Below, piece by piece: positions 23,887 through 48,512 of a stretch of 64,000 nucleotides of DNA. The translations under genes were made by a program, and so were the position numbers. Each line of letters starts with the position of its first letter. The first letter of the stretch is position 1. This stretch comes from Chrysomallon squamiferum (Eukaryota > Mollusca > Gastropoda > Neomphalida > Peltospiridae). The notes below the pieces were generated by a model that saw nothing but the letters and a program-made list of their open reading frames with translations, had not been told where the DNA came from and made no database searches. The DNA is taken from contig CM022671.1 of NCBI GenBank assembly GCA_012295275.1, forward strand, positions 10,035,595-10,099,594, in the 5' to 3' direction.

Positions 23887-24899
23887 ACTAAGGTCTGATA
23901 GCTGAAAAAGATTACACAGCAAGAAACATGTCAGGATCTTTTTTATAGATGATATCGTTACAATATGACATATTTAAAGGGTCCACATTTGTTAGGAAGA
24001 ATGATCTGTTCATCATGGGAAATTTAGTTTGGTATATTTATTCATTTTACATGTCAAGGAAAATGCAATAAATGACAAATTGTCTGTAGTTCATTTTTAT
24101 GGAGATGAAATATTGTTATTTGTTTTTATTATTTTCTTTGCAGGGAAAATACTTAATTACATTATAAACAAAATAAATAATTATTTTCTACATTTAAAAA
24201 GCCTTTTTTAATTGAATTGTTATCTTCTTCTGTTTTTGTTTTGAAGGAGCAAGTTAATGTAAAATTGCACTTCTGTTTGTAAAGGAAATTGTTAGTTTTA
24301 ATGCTGGAAACAACATGGCAAAAAAATTATTAATGTGGGTTTGACTAAAATCCATTAAAGTAATATATGTGCAATATGGAGTCCGCATTCAATCACAGCT
24401 GATCATACTGCATTTTTTTGATGCACACCTTTCCATAATGATAGCAAGCAAACATCCAGATAAAGAATTATTAACAGTTCTTTCAAATTTTAGGTAGCCC
24501 ATGTTATTAAATAGGTTACATTTTCTGTTTTTTTTATATTTGTATTTTAATTCATTATTTATATTAATATACCGTTGACAGTGTTTGAACCTGAATGTTT
24601 TAACCAAGGAAGTATGAACTTACTTTCATTTCACTGTATTTGAATGTGTGTGTGAATGTCTATTATTCTAAAGGTGCCTAGATTTACTTCAGTTTATCAA
24701 GAATGGTCATATTATATATTCCACATGAAATGAAAATATGTCTTAGCTGACTGATTTTTTTATTATAGAAGGATTAGATTTAAGAATATAACATAGATGT
24801 TGCATTGTTAATGTTTCACTATGTTGCTATATTTTTGTATGGTAATAAATGTTTTTATTATTGTAATACTCATAACCATTCCTTATAGTAAAATGTATT

Positions 24900-27300
24900 A
24901 TTTTCATAAAATATTCTGTTATATACACACTTGTTTCAGTATTTATATATTGTCATTATTACATTAGTACTTTATATAGATAACAAAATTAAGTAAATTG
25001 TGGGAATGTTATACATTAAAGAAATAAAGATTTCAGTTATAAATCTAGAGATATAACCAATTATATATGTACATAATGTAATAGGCACCAAAACTATTTT
25101 TTTTTAAATTACATTAACACAACACTTGTGTTTAGTGACTTGCAATTTAAAAATGCATAAACCCATCAAAATGCTGTTCTGAAGTACATAACAAATTTTG
25201 GTTTTTTGTGTTAACATCTTTTTTCATATATGCACAAAATAATGCATACACTTAGATTTTAAATGTGCCCACATATGCTTATTTTTCAATATTTAATTCT
25301 GATAGGGACATCCTTAATATCACATGCCTTATATTTTAAATAGACAGAGCAGAAGATTGCCTCATTCAGAGATGTCTTGTACATGTTGTAAAGGAAATTG
25401 CTTGTAAAATCTCTACTTGTATCGGAAGATTTCGTATAAGGGGAGATAATTAAATTTAAAAACAAGAAATTAAAGCAGAAAACAAATATTAAAAGATCTT
25501 TAAATGTTCTGTTCTAATAGTAATACCTGCTAAATAATAGTTCAGTAGTTGTCTAACCTGCATAGTTGTTAAACTTTTGTTAATAAATTACAAGCTAATT
25601 AAATATATTAACATACTTGTTCATGTTAAAGAGGAATGTGTATTTAATATTATAGAAATATGCTGCAGCCTTCCTTACTTTAAACGCGGTGTTTCAGATA
25701 CTTAGATATAAATTTTACTGCAAGTCAGCATAGCTTGCTGGATGGTCAGTACATTTTAAATCAGTTTGTTAACTGGTAGCTCTCAAATCCAGTTTTCATA
25801 GATTTACTGTCAGAATTATACATTAAAAATTTCACCATTTTTGAATTTATTTTAAAAAATGTCGAGTTATTTGTAAATCCAAGGATTATATAATCCTTTG
25901 ACAGTATCATGATTATAACATCTAGAATATGTCAGATTTTTAAATCCTATGATCTTTTAATTAAGTATATGCATGTTTACTTGTTCAGTCACTTTATATT
26001 CTTTCATCACTGTTTTTGTTCTAATGAAAGATAATTTTTAAATTCAGATGTTTGGTGCATTAAAATGTGTAATTGTTCACTGGCTGTAACTAGGAATTAT
26101 TAGAAAATGGATCTTGTAAAATGTACACATTTCAGTAGGATTTAACAGCATTATTTGTAGCACTGTTTTATTTTTATTTGTAGATTGAACATTTTTAATC
26201 CTGGTAAAATTACAAAGAGAAAGTGTTATTTTAATGTAAAAAGAAAAAACCTAAATATGTGATTCCAGTGTAAAAAACAATGCTAAAATAAGATTTTTGC
26301 AGGCTGTCCTTTTTCCTTATTTTGTGAAGTCATTTCACCGAAATGTCCATTTCTATAAGCCTCACTTTATTTATGAACAAAAATTTGTTTTGAGTAGAAT
26401 TACAGTAAATCACTTGTAAGAAGATGAAATGTTGAGTAATTTATTACAACCGCCAAGCTGATGTTCAGTTCTTGGCACTGTGATATTGTCAAATTCATTA
26501 ACGCACAACACTGAGAAATGGTAATTTATTATTATTATTATTTTTAAAGAAGTAAGCTTCAAATATTCTACAGAATTTGAATTTACAGTTATTATATACA
26601 GTTATTATTTACAGTTATTATTAAGAAACGGTTATAGGTAAAAACTTGACTATAACACATTCTTTTTGTTTTTAAGATACTAAATAGTTGTTAAATCTCA
26701 GGTGATAAATGTACCCACCATTTCACTAGATTCTGTTTAATCAAGATTTTTATAAATGGTTTTCAGTAATTTTCTGAAAACAAACTGTTATTTATATCTT
26801 AATATGATGACAACTATTAAAACCATTCCAGGCTTGTAAATTTTTAAATTTTATATTATTTTGCTTAAACCTAATAATAATCTAGATTTAATATAGATTT
26901 TATTTCTGGGGTTCTTTTGTGGTTCATAACAGAAATATAGGGTTTTATTTATTTATTTATTTTTGGGGGATTTTAGTCTGGTTATTTCATTGAGTATGAA
27001 ATAAAATTTGTTTGATTTTATAATATTTGTGTTGTTTTAAATGGTAATTTAAGTAGAAACAATGGTAATTGGAAGCAGTAGCTATTTTGAAATAAGATGG
27101 ACACTTGTTCATATGCCATTTTTAAAAGTACCATTTCATATGGACTGGACCAAAAGAAATGTTTTTTCCTTTCTTTAAATTTTTTTGTTTGCAGTTATTG
27201 TTTGTGCCACATCTAAGATCATACATTTCTAAGTAATCATTAATGTACTAAAATTAAATCAGGAATACAACAACTGCAAATACAAGAAAAACAATTGTAA
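24900..27300. other. Spacer between convergent MFSD5 and CXXC1
   Basis: No coding exon or recognisable element is visible. Extra AATAAA motifs (for example near 25020) could extend the MFSD5 3'UTR. On the minus strand an AATAAA (27307-27312 read in reverse) lies about 300 bp past the CXXC1 stop and is the likely CXXC1 polyadenylation signal. Confidence 0.5.
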
Positions 27301-27610
27301 AAGATGTTTATTTTACATCCAGTCCATTTGCCTCACACTCTTATAAACTGAAAATACTCTGAGATGTTTAAATGAATAATGTGTCTATAATTAATAATAA
27401 TAAATAGGCCAACAGATTAATTATGTAATGAAAAGAGCATAAAATTGGAGAGAATTTCATTCATTTCTGAATGTCATGTAGCTACTTATTATTATAGTGT
27501 AATTGTTATTTAATCAAAATTTTGTTTTAGTATTCACTATAAGCCAGACAATAAGAGAATATGAAAATCAGATTGCAGAGTTTGACGACAGAGTATGTGA
27601 AGCAGACTTG

Positions 27611-30600
27611 CTAACTGGACTGTTGTGGAATCATTGGAGTTAGTGGATCGTGGTCCATAGTCTGGTGTAACATCAAGCCAAGAACACCCATGCGATTTGA
27701 CATTGACATTCGAATGTTTCTTTCCTGTTCAAATAATTCATCAATCCGTAGCCACTAAAATAAATAAATAACTAGTGAAAACACAAAGTTAATGGTAATA
27801 ATCTTTTTTTGGTAAATATTAACAATAAAACAATGCTGTAAATAACATCCAATTTCAATGAGTACATTTAAATTTATACAAAAATTAGGCTACCAATAAA
27901 AATTTAAAAAAATGTATACCTGTCTCACTCTCTCCATATCAATCTCGGCCCTTCTTAATTTCTCCCACACATAATGCTTTGTGCACTTTCTTTTTGGTGC
28001 ACCACAGAATTCACCCGTTTCTTCAAAAACATTAGTGACCAATGGGCAGCCACAAACTTCATCTGGATTTACCTAAAGCATAGTTAAAAGTTACCATCAA
28101 TAACACATTTAATTGTACATTTTATAGCTTGATCAAAGCCATACTTCAAAACATTACAAACCCTGAGATCAAGATTTTAAATAGTTTTTAAATCACACTT
28201 TTATTAAGCAAATATTTATCCTTTAAAATTTTAATCTAAGTTCCTGCAGAATTTTAGCCAGATGGTTGAAACATTAGAATATTAAAAAAAAAAATTTGCT
28301 GAAATTTTAAATATATTTGGCATTCTGTCAATTAATCATCTTAATGAGATAAACAATTAAACATTATATCATTCAGATATAAGCAGCTGTCATATTTATA
28401 TATATCAGGATAATACAATTTCAAAATAATATTTTTCACTTGCCGTCTTTGTTTCTTAATTGCAGAACTTCTAATGAAAAAATAGCTGAAACACATAAAA
28501 TTAAAGTGCTTTACACCTATCTTATATACAAACTACTTAAGTCACAAACTTCAGATACAATATTAAAGCATTTAGAATAACAAGCCTCACTTTTGGTTCC
28601 TTAGTATGTTCTGGACAAAGAACTTTCAGCCTCTTGCAATATGTCTTCTGCTGGGCATTGTAAAAGTCACAGAACATGGAGTTGCCTTCAATGTGTGTCT
28701 TGTATATAGAACCAAATGATGTCTGCGACTCGAACTGTAATTAAAACAAAAACATTTGTCGAATGAAAGGATTTATGTGTTAATTATTAACAAAGTAGTA
28801 AATTTCAGTTTATTAGATATGAATGTGCACTGAACAATCTGTGATACCAAAATATGAATTTAATTAATGAAGTAAAATAATAATGGCATTTACTGAAAGA
28901 GTGCATTAATTCATTAACATTCGGTAGTGTTAGAATGTAAGATATTTTTGCTTAAAAAGACTATTATATCATTACTTAACACAAGTTCATCAGAGAGCTT
29001 AATAAACATATTATCTCATTCTTGTTTAACAAATCAGCAAGATTTATGTTTATCCTTTGACACGTGAAAGGTGTTTATTGACAATCGAAGTTCTTGTACC
29101 TTGGCAAAGCACTTTTCCATGTGTTTTAATGCTCCTCTCTGATTTATCTCGCCACCACAAGTTACACAATAAATAGTATATTCTGTGTCATCATCAGTAT
29201 CAGCACCCTAGAAATAAGTTCAATTTCAAATAAATCAAAATAACTATCAAGTTTATTTTAGCACTTATTGCTTATACTCTATTTTATAAAGACTAAACAT
29301 ATATTTGTATAATTACTTTTTCTTTTGGTAAAAAATAAAAAATGTAATGACAGCCTTATGTGAATGTGTAGATATCTTCTGTATTACCATATCATTTCAA
29401 ATAGAGAAAAAGTTACTAAGTAAATAATTGAAAAAGTAGGTTTGTCTTCTTAATCTTTCAGCATAACAAATTGAAAATAATCAAAAAACTTATAAATATT
29501 TAAAAATGAATTAAAGACAAAATAAACTGATTTAATACCATTTGCTCAGGATCTATGGTTGCATGTTTTGCTCGTTCTATCAAGGCATCGAGTTCTTGGT
29601 GTCTCTTATCCAGCTCACCCAACTGATTTCTTGCTTCCATCTGTTGTTGTCGAATCTTCTCCAGAGCCTTCTTGTTGTTCTCCTCAGCAACACATGGGCT
29701 GCTCTGCCACTGCTGAATCCGACTTGGCAATATTTCATATATACGACTGAAAGAAAAAATAATGCATTTGTGGAGTACAGAAAGGGAGATAATATAATTA
29801 TTTAGTTAACTGAAATTAATACAAATAATGTACTAACAAGAACTAACATTTTAACTTGAGGAATTTTCAATGACAACTAATTCATTTTAACCAATTTATC
29901 ATTAGAAAAGAAGTTAATATTAAAGTCATCTAACAGAAGGAATTTAAAATGCTATGGTTACTTAATGACTTGGGAGAAATTAATGAACTTAGCATTTAAC
30001 TTACCTTTTAACCATATTGGAAGTAAAGATTCATAGTAGCAATGAGTTATTATAAATACAGATATGTATAACAATTATGATATCACCTTTTTGCAAGTTT
30101 CATTCCACATTCATCAGAACAGTATTTAGATCCTGGCCTGGCAGCTTCAACACAGGCAGGACCACAACAGTGACGTGGTGAATCATCTTCAGGGTCACCA
30201 AAATCATCAAGATCTGTGTAACGCTTTTTACTTGGAATAATTAGTTTATTTCGAAGTTTCTGAAACAAGTCATGAAATTATTGTCTTAAATTCTAAATAA
30301 AATACAAATCAAACATTATCTGTATATTCCTTTTCAGTTTACTATTTTAATCTATTCTTTATTGAGGCTGGGTGCTGGGTGAATTAAGCCCTATATCATG
30401 CTCTGCTGTAGAGGCCATAAAAGGAATTCAAGATGTTAAACATTTTCAAACAAGTTATTCTTTAGCCTATTTAAACTCCTTCACTTTTATTTGATGTATT
30501 GAAATAATTTTATTTTCCTCTTACACATGCTCATATTATTTAAATCCATTTAGTCATATCTTGCCTTTTAGTAAAAAATTAAAAGAAAGAAATTCATACT

Positions 30601-33600
30601 TCTTTCTTGGAAGGTGACTGTTTATGTCTTCCTTTTTCACGCTTGTGTTTATCTTTATGTTGTCTTTTGTCTTTTTTATTTTTCTTCTTTGGAGAGGAAG
30701 CATCAGAAGAGCTTGACCGTCTTTTTCTAGCCTGAAACAGTTGAGATTATCTTACTGAATATACACCATTACAAGCCAGTATTATTATTATAATTGATTA
30801 AAACTGATGAGAGCCCATATATTGTAAAGTGAACAACATAAAAAAAAATTAAAAAGAAAAATATATCTATGTTAAGTTAAAGAACAGATCCTCTGATTAA
30901 ATATATTCTTTTGCATTTATTCATGACAACTGCAATTCATTAAAATATCTTTTAAATTTAAATGTATCAGTTATTTTATTTTATATCATAAGAAATGAAA
31001 CTTTGATGGCAATGGCTGTTCTAATGTCCAAAAAATGAAGAATTTTTTCATAGATATTTGTGTTTAAAAATAAATAACTTATTATATACAACAATTGGGC
31101 TGGTTTACTTTAGGCTGAACAATATTTTCAGAAATATATTCATCCTCCTCTTCTACCAAATCACTGAAACCAAATAAATTATAAATTGATACAAAAATCA
31201 CCATTTAATTATGAATACTAAATTCTGTACAAAATTCCTTTATTAAACATATGTAATAAATGCATATGAAATATTTATGAAAGTGATCACCAATATATGT
31301 TGACTTAAAGATACTGGAAATTCTTAAAAAAAGCAAATTCCCATGCATACACATACATATCATATATAACTTCAAAAATGAATATATACAGGCCTATGGT
31401 GCAGAAATTCAAAAGCTATAACTGAATTAAAAGAAATAATTATTTTAGATGAATTATTCAGATAAATTATCAATACACAAGTCTTTTACAGACATGTTGT
31501 TAGGTATCCATATCATAAATGAGTAATTCATAACTGTTCATCAGTAACAATATTAATAATATGAACATGTAACACATGACATCTGTGGAAGTATATTGCC
31601 AAAAATATAAGCTATTGTCATCTATTAAAATAAAAATAAAAATAATAATAATAATAATAATTCTTACTCTATTCTTTCAGGATCTGCAATAGCTGTGAAT
31701 GTTGAATCCCCTTCAAGTTTTGTGACACTTGCATTTAAGCCCTGCAACAATTTATAATTGATCAATTTTAATAATACACCTCTAACACATACACACTTAA
31801 AAACAATTTCTAAATATAAAAATTTAAGCTTAATAAATAATTAATCTTTGAAAATAACTTACAAAATTCAGACACTGTCGAAGGCGACATTTCTGACGAA
31901 TTTTATTGGGTCCACCGAATTTCTTCATATCCTGTAAGACATATATTTAAAAAAACTAAATCTATGTTTACAATAAATATTAATTAAGAGATCAACATGT
32001 TCTTAAAATAAATCTTTGTTCTAACTATTTAAGGAAATAAAACTAAAAATGATATGTAGACAAAATAAATATTTTGACATTTATCTTTTACTGATTAAAA
32101 ACAGCCCAAGAACTATTATAATTTTTTTAATTTTTTTATATCATTGTGGCTGTTCAGAACTGTAGATGCCAAGCCTGCCAATAAGCTGAGCCAACTGCAT
32201 ATACATTTATTAAGTACATGATTCAGTGTCCCCCAAAAGATGAAACAAACAAACCTTGCAGAAGTCACATCGACTGCAATCTTCAGTTTTGTGACATGCG
32301 TTACATTCACCACATCGGCGAGTAGATTTCCTAGCACCTTTTTGCTAATAAACATAAATAAAAATAATAAATAAATGAAATAATAAATATTATTTAATGA
32401 CATCAACACATATTTATTGAAAAAAAAAAAAACAATGATCATAAATTTTTTTATTATTAAAAAATAAATATATTATAATTATGGTAATCAGAGAGTGGAG
32501 ATCTAATTATTTAATTACCTGGGCTGCTCTACCAGTTAGCAAAATGAAATCATTATTGCAAATACCTTCCTATATGCATACCCCAGCTTTTCCTGTACTA
32601 GATATCAGAGTGCACAGACTAGAATGGAATATGGTTTGAGAGGAAACTACAAAGGACTAATCCTGTAAGTTAATATTCAATAGATGAGTATTCTATCACT
32701 AAGCTAATGTAAGCAATACAGATATCTTCTGTTACTTTAAATTAAATTTCAAACTAGAAGTTAGAAAATGGTAGTGTTGTATGTTATATTGTTATAACCA
32801 GAGGGCAAAATAAATTTTAGTATATTTTATCAACAAGTGCTATCAAAATATTTAATAAAATGAGTCTCGTTTAGGAAAACTTCTGTTTTATTAACTCAAA
32901 TATTAACATACATCTCGAAGTCTTGGATCTCGTTGCAGCATGCGATCTGTGTCACTGGAATCACTCTTTGTTTTGGGCATTTTTGACTTTTTGTTCTTAA
33001 ATACGATTGTCAAACTAGGATTCTTCTCTGCAGAGGTCACAAAAAAAAAAAAATAATAATAATAAAAAATAAAAAAATGAGTTTCTATTAATCTTGACAT
33101 AAATTTTTAAATCTTGATGCAAAATCTAATAATTAAATTTAACTGAAAAAATAAATATTTGTAAAAAATGATTTATTTCTTAAAAAAGGAAAGTGAACAT
33201 ACGTCTGCAAAAGGTGCAGTAATATCGCTTGATTGTCCTAGCATCATGCTGTGTGATCCCAATACAGTCACCATGATACCATTCTTCACAGTTATCACAG
33301 CCACTAAAAATAACAGTAACAAAATATTCAGTAATTCACTCACTTGACCAGGCTTAATCACAGGTTTGAAAATCTTTATCATTTTCCAAATTTAGTATGA
33401 TTAAACACAATTGTTACATTCTATGTAAGAAGAATACAGAAAAGCTGATGAAGCAGTGTGAAATACTGAATAAAATAGTTTCTTATGCTATAAACAATAC
33501 AGCATATCACTAAAAATATATATTCAATCCACATTGCTTTGTTAAGAGAGTTCTTTTTATGTTACTTTTAAGAAGACCCATTTTGAAAAAAATATTTTAA

Positions 33601-36467
33601 AATGTCAGCTGATTTGAAAAATGGATTCACAAATAAAATATAGAAAGTTATAGTTCAAACATATTCCTGCAACCATTTGTAATGTTTAAAAGTTTCTTGA
33701 AACTATAGGTAAAAAATAAATTATAATCTTCTTTGTCATTACCACATTCATTGGCATCTTACAAAGGAAAATATGCAATGTATCTGTCAGCCTTTTAAAT
33801 TTACATTGGATAAAAAATTAGATATACTCACATCATGAATCTGGAACAGTCTGATGTGCGACATATGCAGTAGATTGCCTCCCCTTGACCAGCTTCATCA
33901 CTAGAGGTCATTTCCATAGCTTTGATCAGCAGATTTAGTTTGGCTTGACGTTCAGGCAGAACAAATTGATGTGCTATGTCATCCTGTTAAATATAACACC
34001 TAACATTTCAACTCACAATATATTTGTACATGCTAGAAACACATACGCAATTTGAAAAATAATGGCAAAACATTTTAAATGAAATTAAGGTTTTAAAACA
34101 TACTATATCTTTTCAGCATGTTTTTGTTCACTGTTGTTTTATACTAAAGAAAAAAAGTAAAATATACTGACAACTCATTATCTGAATAAATTAATAAAAT
34201 GAATGAATGAATATTTTATGAAATTACTAAGACAACAGTTGGTAATGTTTAATAATGAAGGTAAACATAAATGTAAATTAATAAATAAATATTTAATGAC
34301 ATTTAAGTACAATGTGTATTGCATTAGAATAATGTATTAAAAAAACTATCTGCAGCACACTGCATGAAATAAAATAAAAAGTAGTTAAAAAGTAAAAGAA
34401 AAAAAGAAAATTCAATAAAAGAAAATATACATAATAATAATAAAAAAGAGTTCATTTGATGTTTCGTATATTTTGAGAAATATTAACTGTTAACATTTTC
34501 TGCTATCATATATTTTTATCAGTATTTGGGCAATCAGAGTACTTGTAATAATTACACAGTATTATTTCATTTCTATTTTTATAATTACAGGAACAATTAC
34601 AGTTGGAAATGTCATATTATGATTATATCAAAATTTCATTTTTACACTGAAATAATTTTGACCTATCTAGTAATAACATTATTTCTGTAACAATGATTAC
34701 AAACAAAGTACGATTTTAACTGGGTTTAGATTATTAATTGCATCTGATAACATCTGGTGTTATTTATTTTTTACACACATGAAAAAATTACACCATGCAT
34801 TTTGTAAAACCAGAAGAAAAACAAAGTGAGAAACAAAACACATTATAAGTTTCTTCTTTAACATAAAGATAGAATAAAGAGTACTTAAGTCTAACTTGTT
34901 TAAATTTTATGAATGGTATCACAAATATGGCTTGACATGAAATAACAAATAATGATGTCTAGCTTAAGTACACTTTATTGTAAATGTTATAATTTACATG
35001 AATGAAATTATGTACAAAAGTATATAATACATAAATACTGACAGAATAGAGGATTATTAATAACCAGTCATGCATTAATGATATAAGAAAATGAAACTAA
35101 AAAGTTTGATACTCTGACAACAACCATAAAGTACTTATGTATAATTGATGGAATTTCATGAGCTCATGTAAACATTTTGTAACATTGATTATTATATTAT
35201 CACCTACAGAATTACAAACTTCTATACACTAACTCAAAATGAAAAATTCCACATCTTTCAAGCAAATAATTTTTAAAAATTAAGCAAATAACAGAAATTA
35301 AATTTAAATATTTAAAAATAAAAAAAATTGTGTTGCATTCTGTCAATGAAAAACCTCTCCTCCTACACACAAGTACTTTATGGATGGTTACTATGAGAAA
35401 GTAAAAACAATATTAAACATTTATTACACAGCTTTAATTCACCTTTTTGGAATGTTTAGTGAGCAGAGGTTTCTGCTCTTCCTGCAAAAAAGAAACAAGT
35501 AATAAAGGTATTTAAGAATATGTTTATATATGACACACACACAAACACACACACATATTGTAAAAACAAAAATATTCTGTGCTGATGAAAGTAGCAGTTA
35601 TATACATAAAGAAAAGTAAATAATAATACTTATATGATAAATATGAAATTTCAGTTTTCTGTATGAGATGAAGAAACAAGGTGTATTTTCCAACATTCAT
35701 AATAAATTCATGGTAATTGAATATTGCTATAGTGATGTTTATTTACAGTTAATAAACACATCTCAACCCATCCAAACATTACAGTTTGATGACTGAACTA
35801 AAAATGACTCAGTAACCAAATATTATTATCACATTTATTCAGTTAATAGTACAGTTCATAATCACATTTCTGCAAATGTACTGTTAAAATACTTTAATTT
35901 ACTCGTTGGATATATCCTACATTATGGCATATCCAAATGTTCCATATACTGATCTAGTCAGAATAGTAAATGTAGTATTATTATCAATATACAATGATAT
36001 TAAAAAACAAAAACAAAGAATAACATAAAAGAAAGAGAATCTATAGTAAAGATTTTGATGGCAATAGCAGTAACATATTTGTCAAAAAGTATGCTCAGCA
36101 ATCTTTCAAATTCTCGGCTTTTGGAAATTTTATATACATGTGAATAAATCTGAAACAAGTAATTTAAAATTGGTGCAGAATACTGATATAATGCAACTTG
36201 ATATGAACTATATGATTGCTCTAGAATATTAGTTTGTCAAGCTAAATATTAATTATAGATATGCTCACAAGACAGCAGAAAATCACTACAGTTTGAATCA
36301 TGTATATGAGACAGAAAATCTGCTGACATTCCAGCAGTCTGAACACAGAACAGATAGTAGATACCAAAAAGATGAACGTACAAGCTGTAAATGACAAATG
36401 TGGCTGCTTCTGACCTTTGTATCAACAAATGAATCCATTCTGTTCCATATATATATATATATTATAT

Positions 36468-36543
<76 letters not shown>

Positions 36544-37188
36544 TAAACTTGTCCATGGAACAATCTATTTTCACGTTTTTACTTTCTGTATCACATTAAG
36601 TGATTAACATGCTTAATAAAAAAATAAAAATAAAATGTTTATATATTTTAATCTTAAAAATATTATTTAATTATTCATTTATTGTCATGAATATCATTCA
36701 GTCACATCAATGTCTGTGTCACTCAACTCACAGTGTTAAACTTACAATAATGTGCATGACTACATTACAATTTACAGCATTTTCATTCTTTAGGCTACAT
36801 AAGTACATTCGTAACACTGTCAGTGTCACTAATCATCTAATCATATTAATGTCTTGAAGTTGAACATCCCAAATGAGCCAGCATCATTAAATACATAAAA
36901 TGATAAATAACATTAATGGTAAAAATTACCGGGAATGGGGAATAGGTACGTACGCTCAAATTATGTATCGTTGCGCTAACATCCAAACCATGCGTGAAAT
37001 ACTAGATACGCAGATTGCTATATTAGTTTGAACATAATCCCGCTTGACTAGTCCAGCCACAAACCCAAACACTCGAGTCCAGTTGATCGTAGCAGTCTAA
37101 TGCTTCCGGTTACTTTTCCTTTGTAACAGTTAAAAGCATAACTTACGGAATTAGTGGACAGATTTGTTCCAATATCGCTGTCAGTCAT
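27611..37188 (-). CDS. CXXC1: CXXC-type zinc finger protein 1 (CFP1), CpG-binding subunit of the SET1 H3K4 methyltransferase complex
   Basis: Sixteen coding exons, in transcript order: 37147-37188, 35443-35481, 33832-33983, 33203-33303, 32912-33027, 32255-32344, 31863-31931, 31668-31741, 31109-31163, 30600-30731, 30087-30259, 29539-29746, 29100-29207, 28591-28734, 27920-28072, 27611-27754. Phases join to give 599 residues (human about 656). A PHD finger spans about residues 65-112 (YCICR, then GCDNCEEWYHGDC, then YYC-x2-C). The CXXC zinc finger spans about 155-203: C161, C164, C167, C173, C176, C179, then KFGG at 184-187, C195 and C200, the set that reads unmethylated CpG. A lysine/arginine-rich stretch (about 247-300) and an acidic patch (about 228-243) follow. 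The C-terminal CFP1 domain has the HCCGPAC and YCSDECGMKLA zinc motifs, the RIYEILP-x-RIQQW segment, a coiled coil and a Cys/His-rich SET1-interaction region. The protein directs SET1/COMPASS to CpG-rich promoters. It is head-to-head with DNM1L. Confidence 0.96.
32520..32712 (-). mobile_element. Probable decayed tRNA-derived SINE
   Basis: Read on the minus strand, TTAGCTTAGTGATAGAATAC at about 32690-32710 resembles a tRNA A-box region (TAGCTCAGTGGTAGAGYGC) and is followed by CTCATCT as in tRNA-derived SINE heads. A second A-box-like AACTGGTAGAGCAGCC lies at about 32523-32540. No B box, tail or target duplication could be fixed. It sits in intron 5 of CXXC1. Confidence 0.35.
36446..36540. repeat. 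(TA)n microsatellite
   Basis: About 95 bp of nearly pure TA in CXXC1 intron 1, with two ATTAT interruptions at the left. Confidence 0.95.
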
Positions 37189-37590
37189 TGTTTTGCCGAT
37201 TTTAATAAAATTGCTTTATTTATGCCCCGCTTGAACTACAAAACTTGACACAGATTTATGCAAGCAATTGTAAACGTAAAACGTCATCGAATTGTGCGGT
37301 CAATTTTTCTTTCGTTTCGATAATCCTATTTTTCAACAAACCTCTCTCGCATAAGACAAAAGTAAATAAAATAAATATTTCTATTGTTTTAATATCCTTT
37401 ATTTACTTGTGTAAAATATTAATATAACAGGGAAAATATGGCTGAAGAAAAATTAATTTAATAGCACCACTTTTCTCGTTGAATTACAAGATGTCCGAAC
37501 TGTGGTACAAGACCTTGGTTGGGAGGAAATGATGAGTTATCTTCCGTGATTTCTTACTTCATATCTTGTACTTTGTCATTTGAATGAGAC
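37189..37590. promoter_or_regulatory. Bidirectional promoter region, CXXC1 / DNM1L
   Basis: The two start codons face outward with 402 bp between them, so both promoters must lie here or in the first introns. The interval and the adjoining CXXC1 intron 1 (about 36940-37140) hold more CpG dinucleotides than the surrounding AT-rich sequence. I see no convincing TATA box, as expected for a housekeeping divergent promoter. Transcription starts cannot be located from sequence. Confidence 0.65.
37438..37549 (+). promoter_or_regulatory. Cluster of short upstream ORFs ahead of DNM1L
   Basis: Three short ATG frames precede the DNM1L start: 37438-37461 (7 codons), 37491-37532 (13 codons, MSELWYKTLVGRK) and 37529-37549 (6 codons, overlapping the previous stop). 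They matter only if the transcript starts upstream of them, which is not known. An in-frame TGA at 37585-37587 fixes ATG 37591 as the earliest DNM1L start in this exon. Confidence 0.4.
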
Positions 37591-47575
<9,985 letters not shown>

Positions 47576-48399
47576 TGTTAACAAGACACCTCTGCTTTGA
47601 TGTATATTTATTACATTGTGTTCCATCTGGCATGTTTCTGTTGCCATGGTGACTTGTACAGACAAATGTCTTTTGGTGTTGCCACCTCACTGTGGATTCA
47701 GACAATAGTTAATTCTAGGGTGTGACTGAGCCGTGTATGCCAGAACAAAGCATTAGTTTCTTTATGATAGTTCATATATCTATATGTGTATGTCAGAACA
47801 TTGCTAAGCTGGAAGGGAAGCATCGAATTCATGACAGAAAGAAAACTGAGCTGTTGGTGTGTGTAACGTACATTATCTTGAATAATCGGAGCACATTAAA
47901 TATTCAGTATTCCATATGTTTTAAATACATCACTTACTTATGTTTTCATATCACTCCTAAATATCAAAACTTGAATAAAAAAGCTGAGCTTTGTAAACAT
48001 TGAGAAATTTAATAAAATGTATTAGTCGTGTTCCTCTCTATGGTATTTGATAAATGTTAATATTCCATTAGTAGAAAGATATTAGTTCTGCATTTTGTGA
48101 TTTTTTGGACGACGATCTCTAAATTTATTATGTCTTAGATGTTATGGTTTTGTAGAGTTTGATTTTAAATTGGTTTTTTTTAAAATTATTTTCACAATAT
48201 ATGACATGAGAATTTTGCAGTGTTTTGAGAAAGAAAAGACATTTTACTGTGCTGGATACATAGTGGATTTAACGTGGAATGTTTTATATAATTAGTTTTT
48301 GTTCATTTGTGTTCACTTTTTTTTTAACATGGTGTATATTTATTCTGAAAAATAAATTAATCTGGTTTCATTCTTATTTTCCCTTCTTTTTTTTTTTTT

Positions 48400-48478
48400 G
48401 ATTTCTGAATGTATTTTTAAACTTTATGATAGAATTTAACAATTTGTTTTTTGTACATATATATATTAATTTTCATTA

Positions 48479-48512
<34 letters not shown>

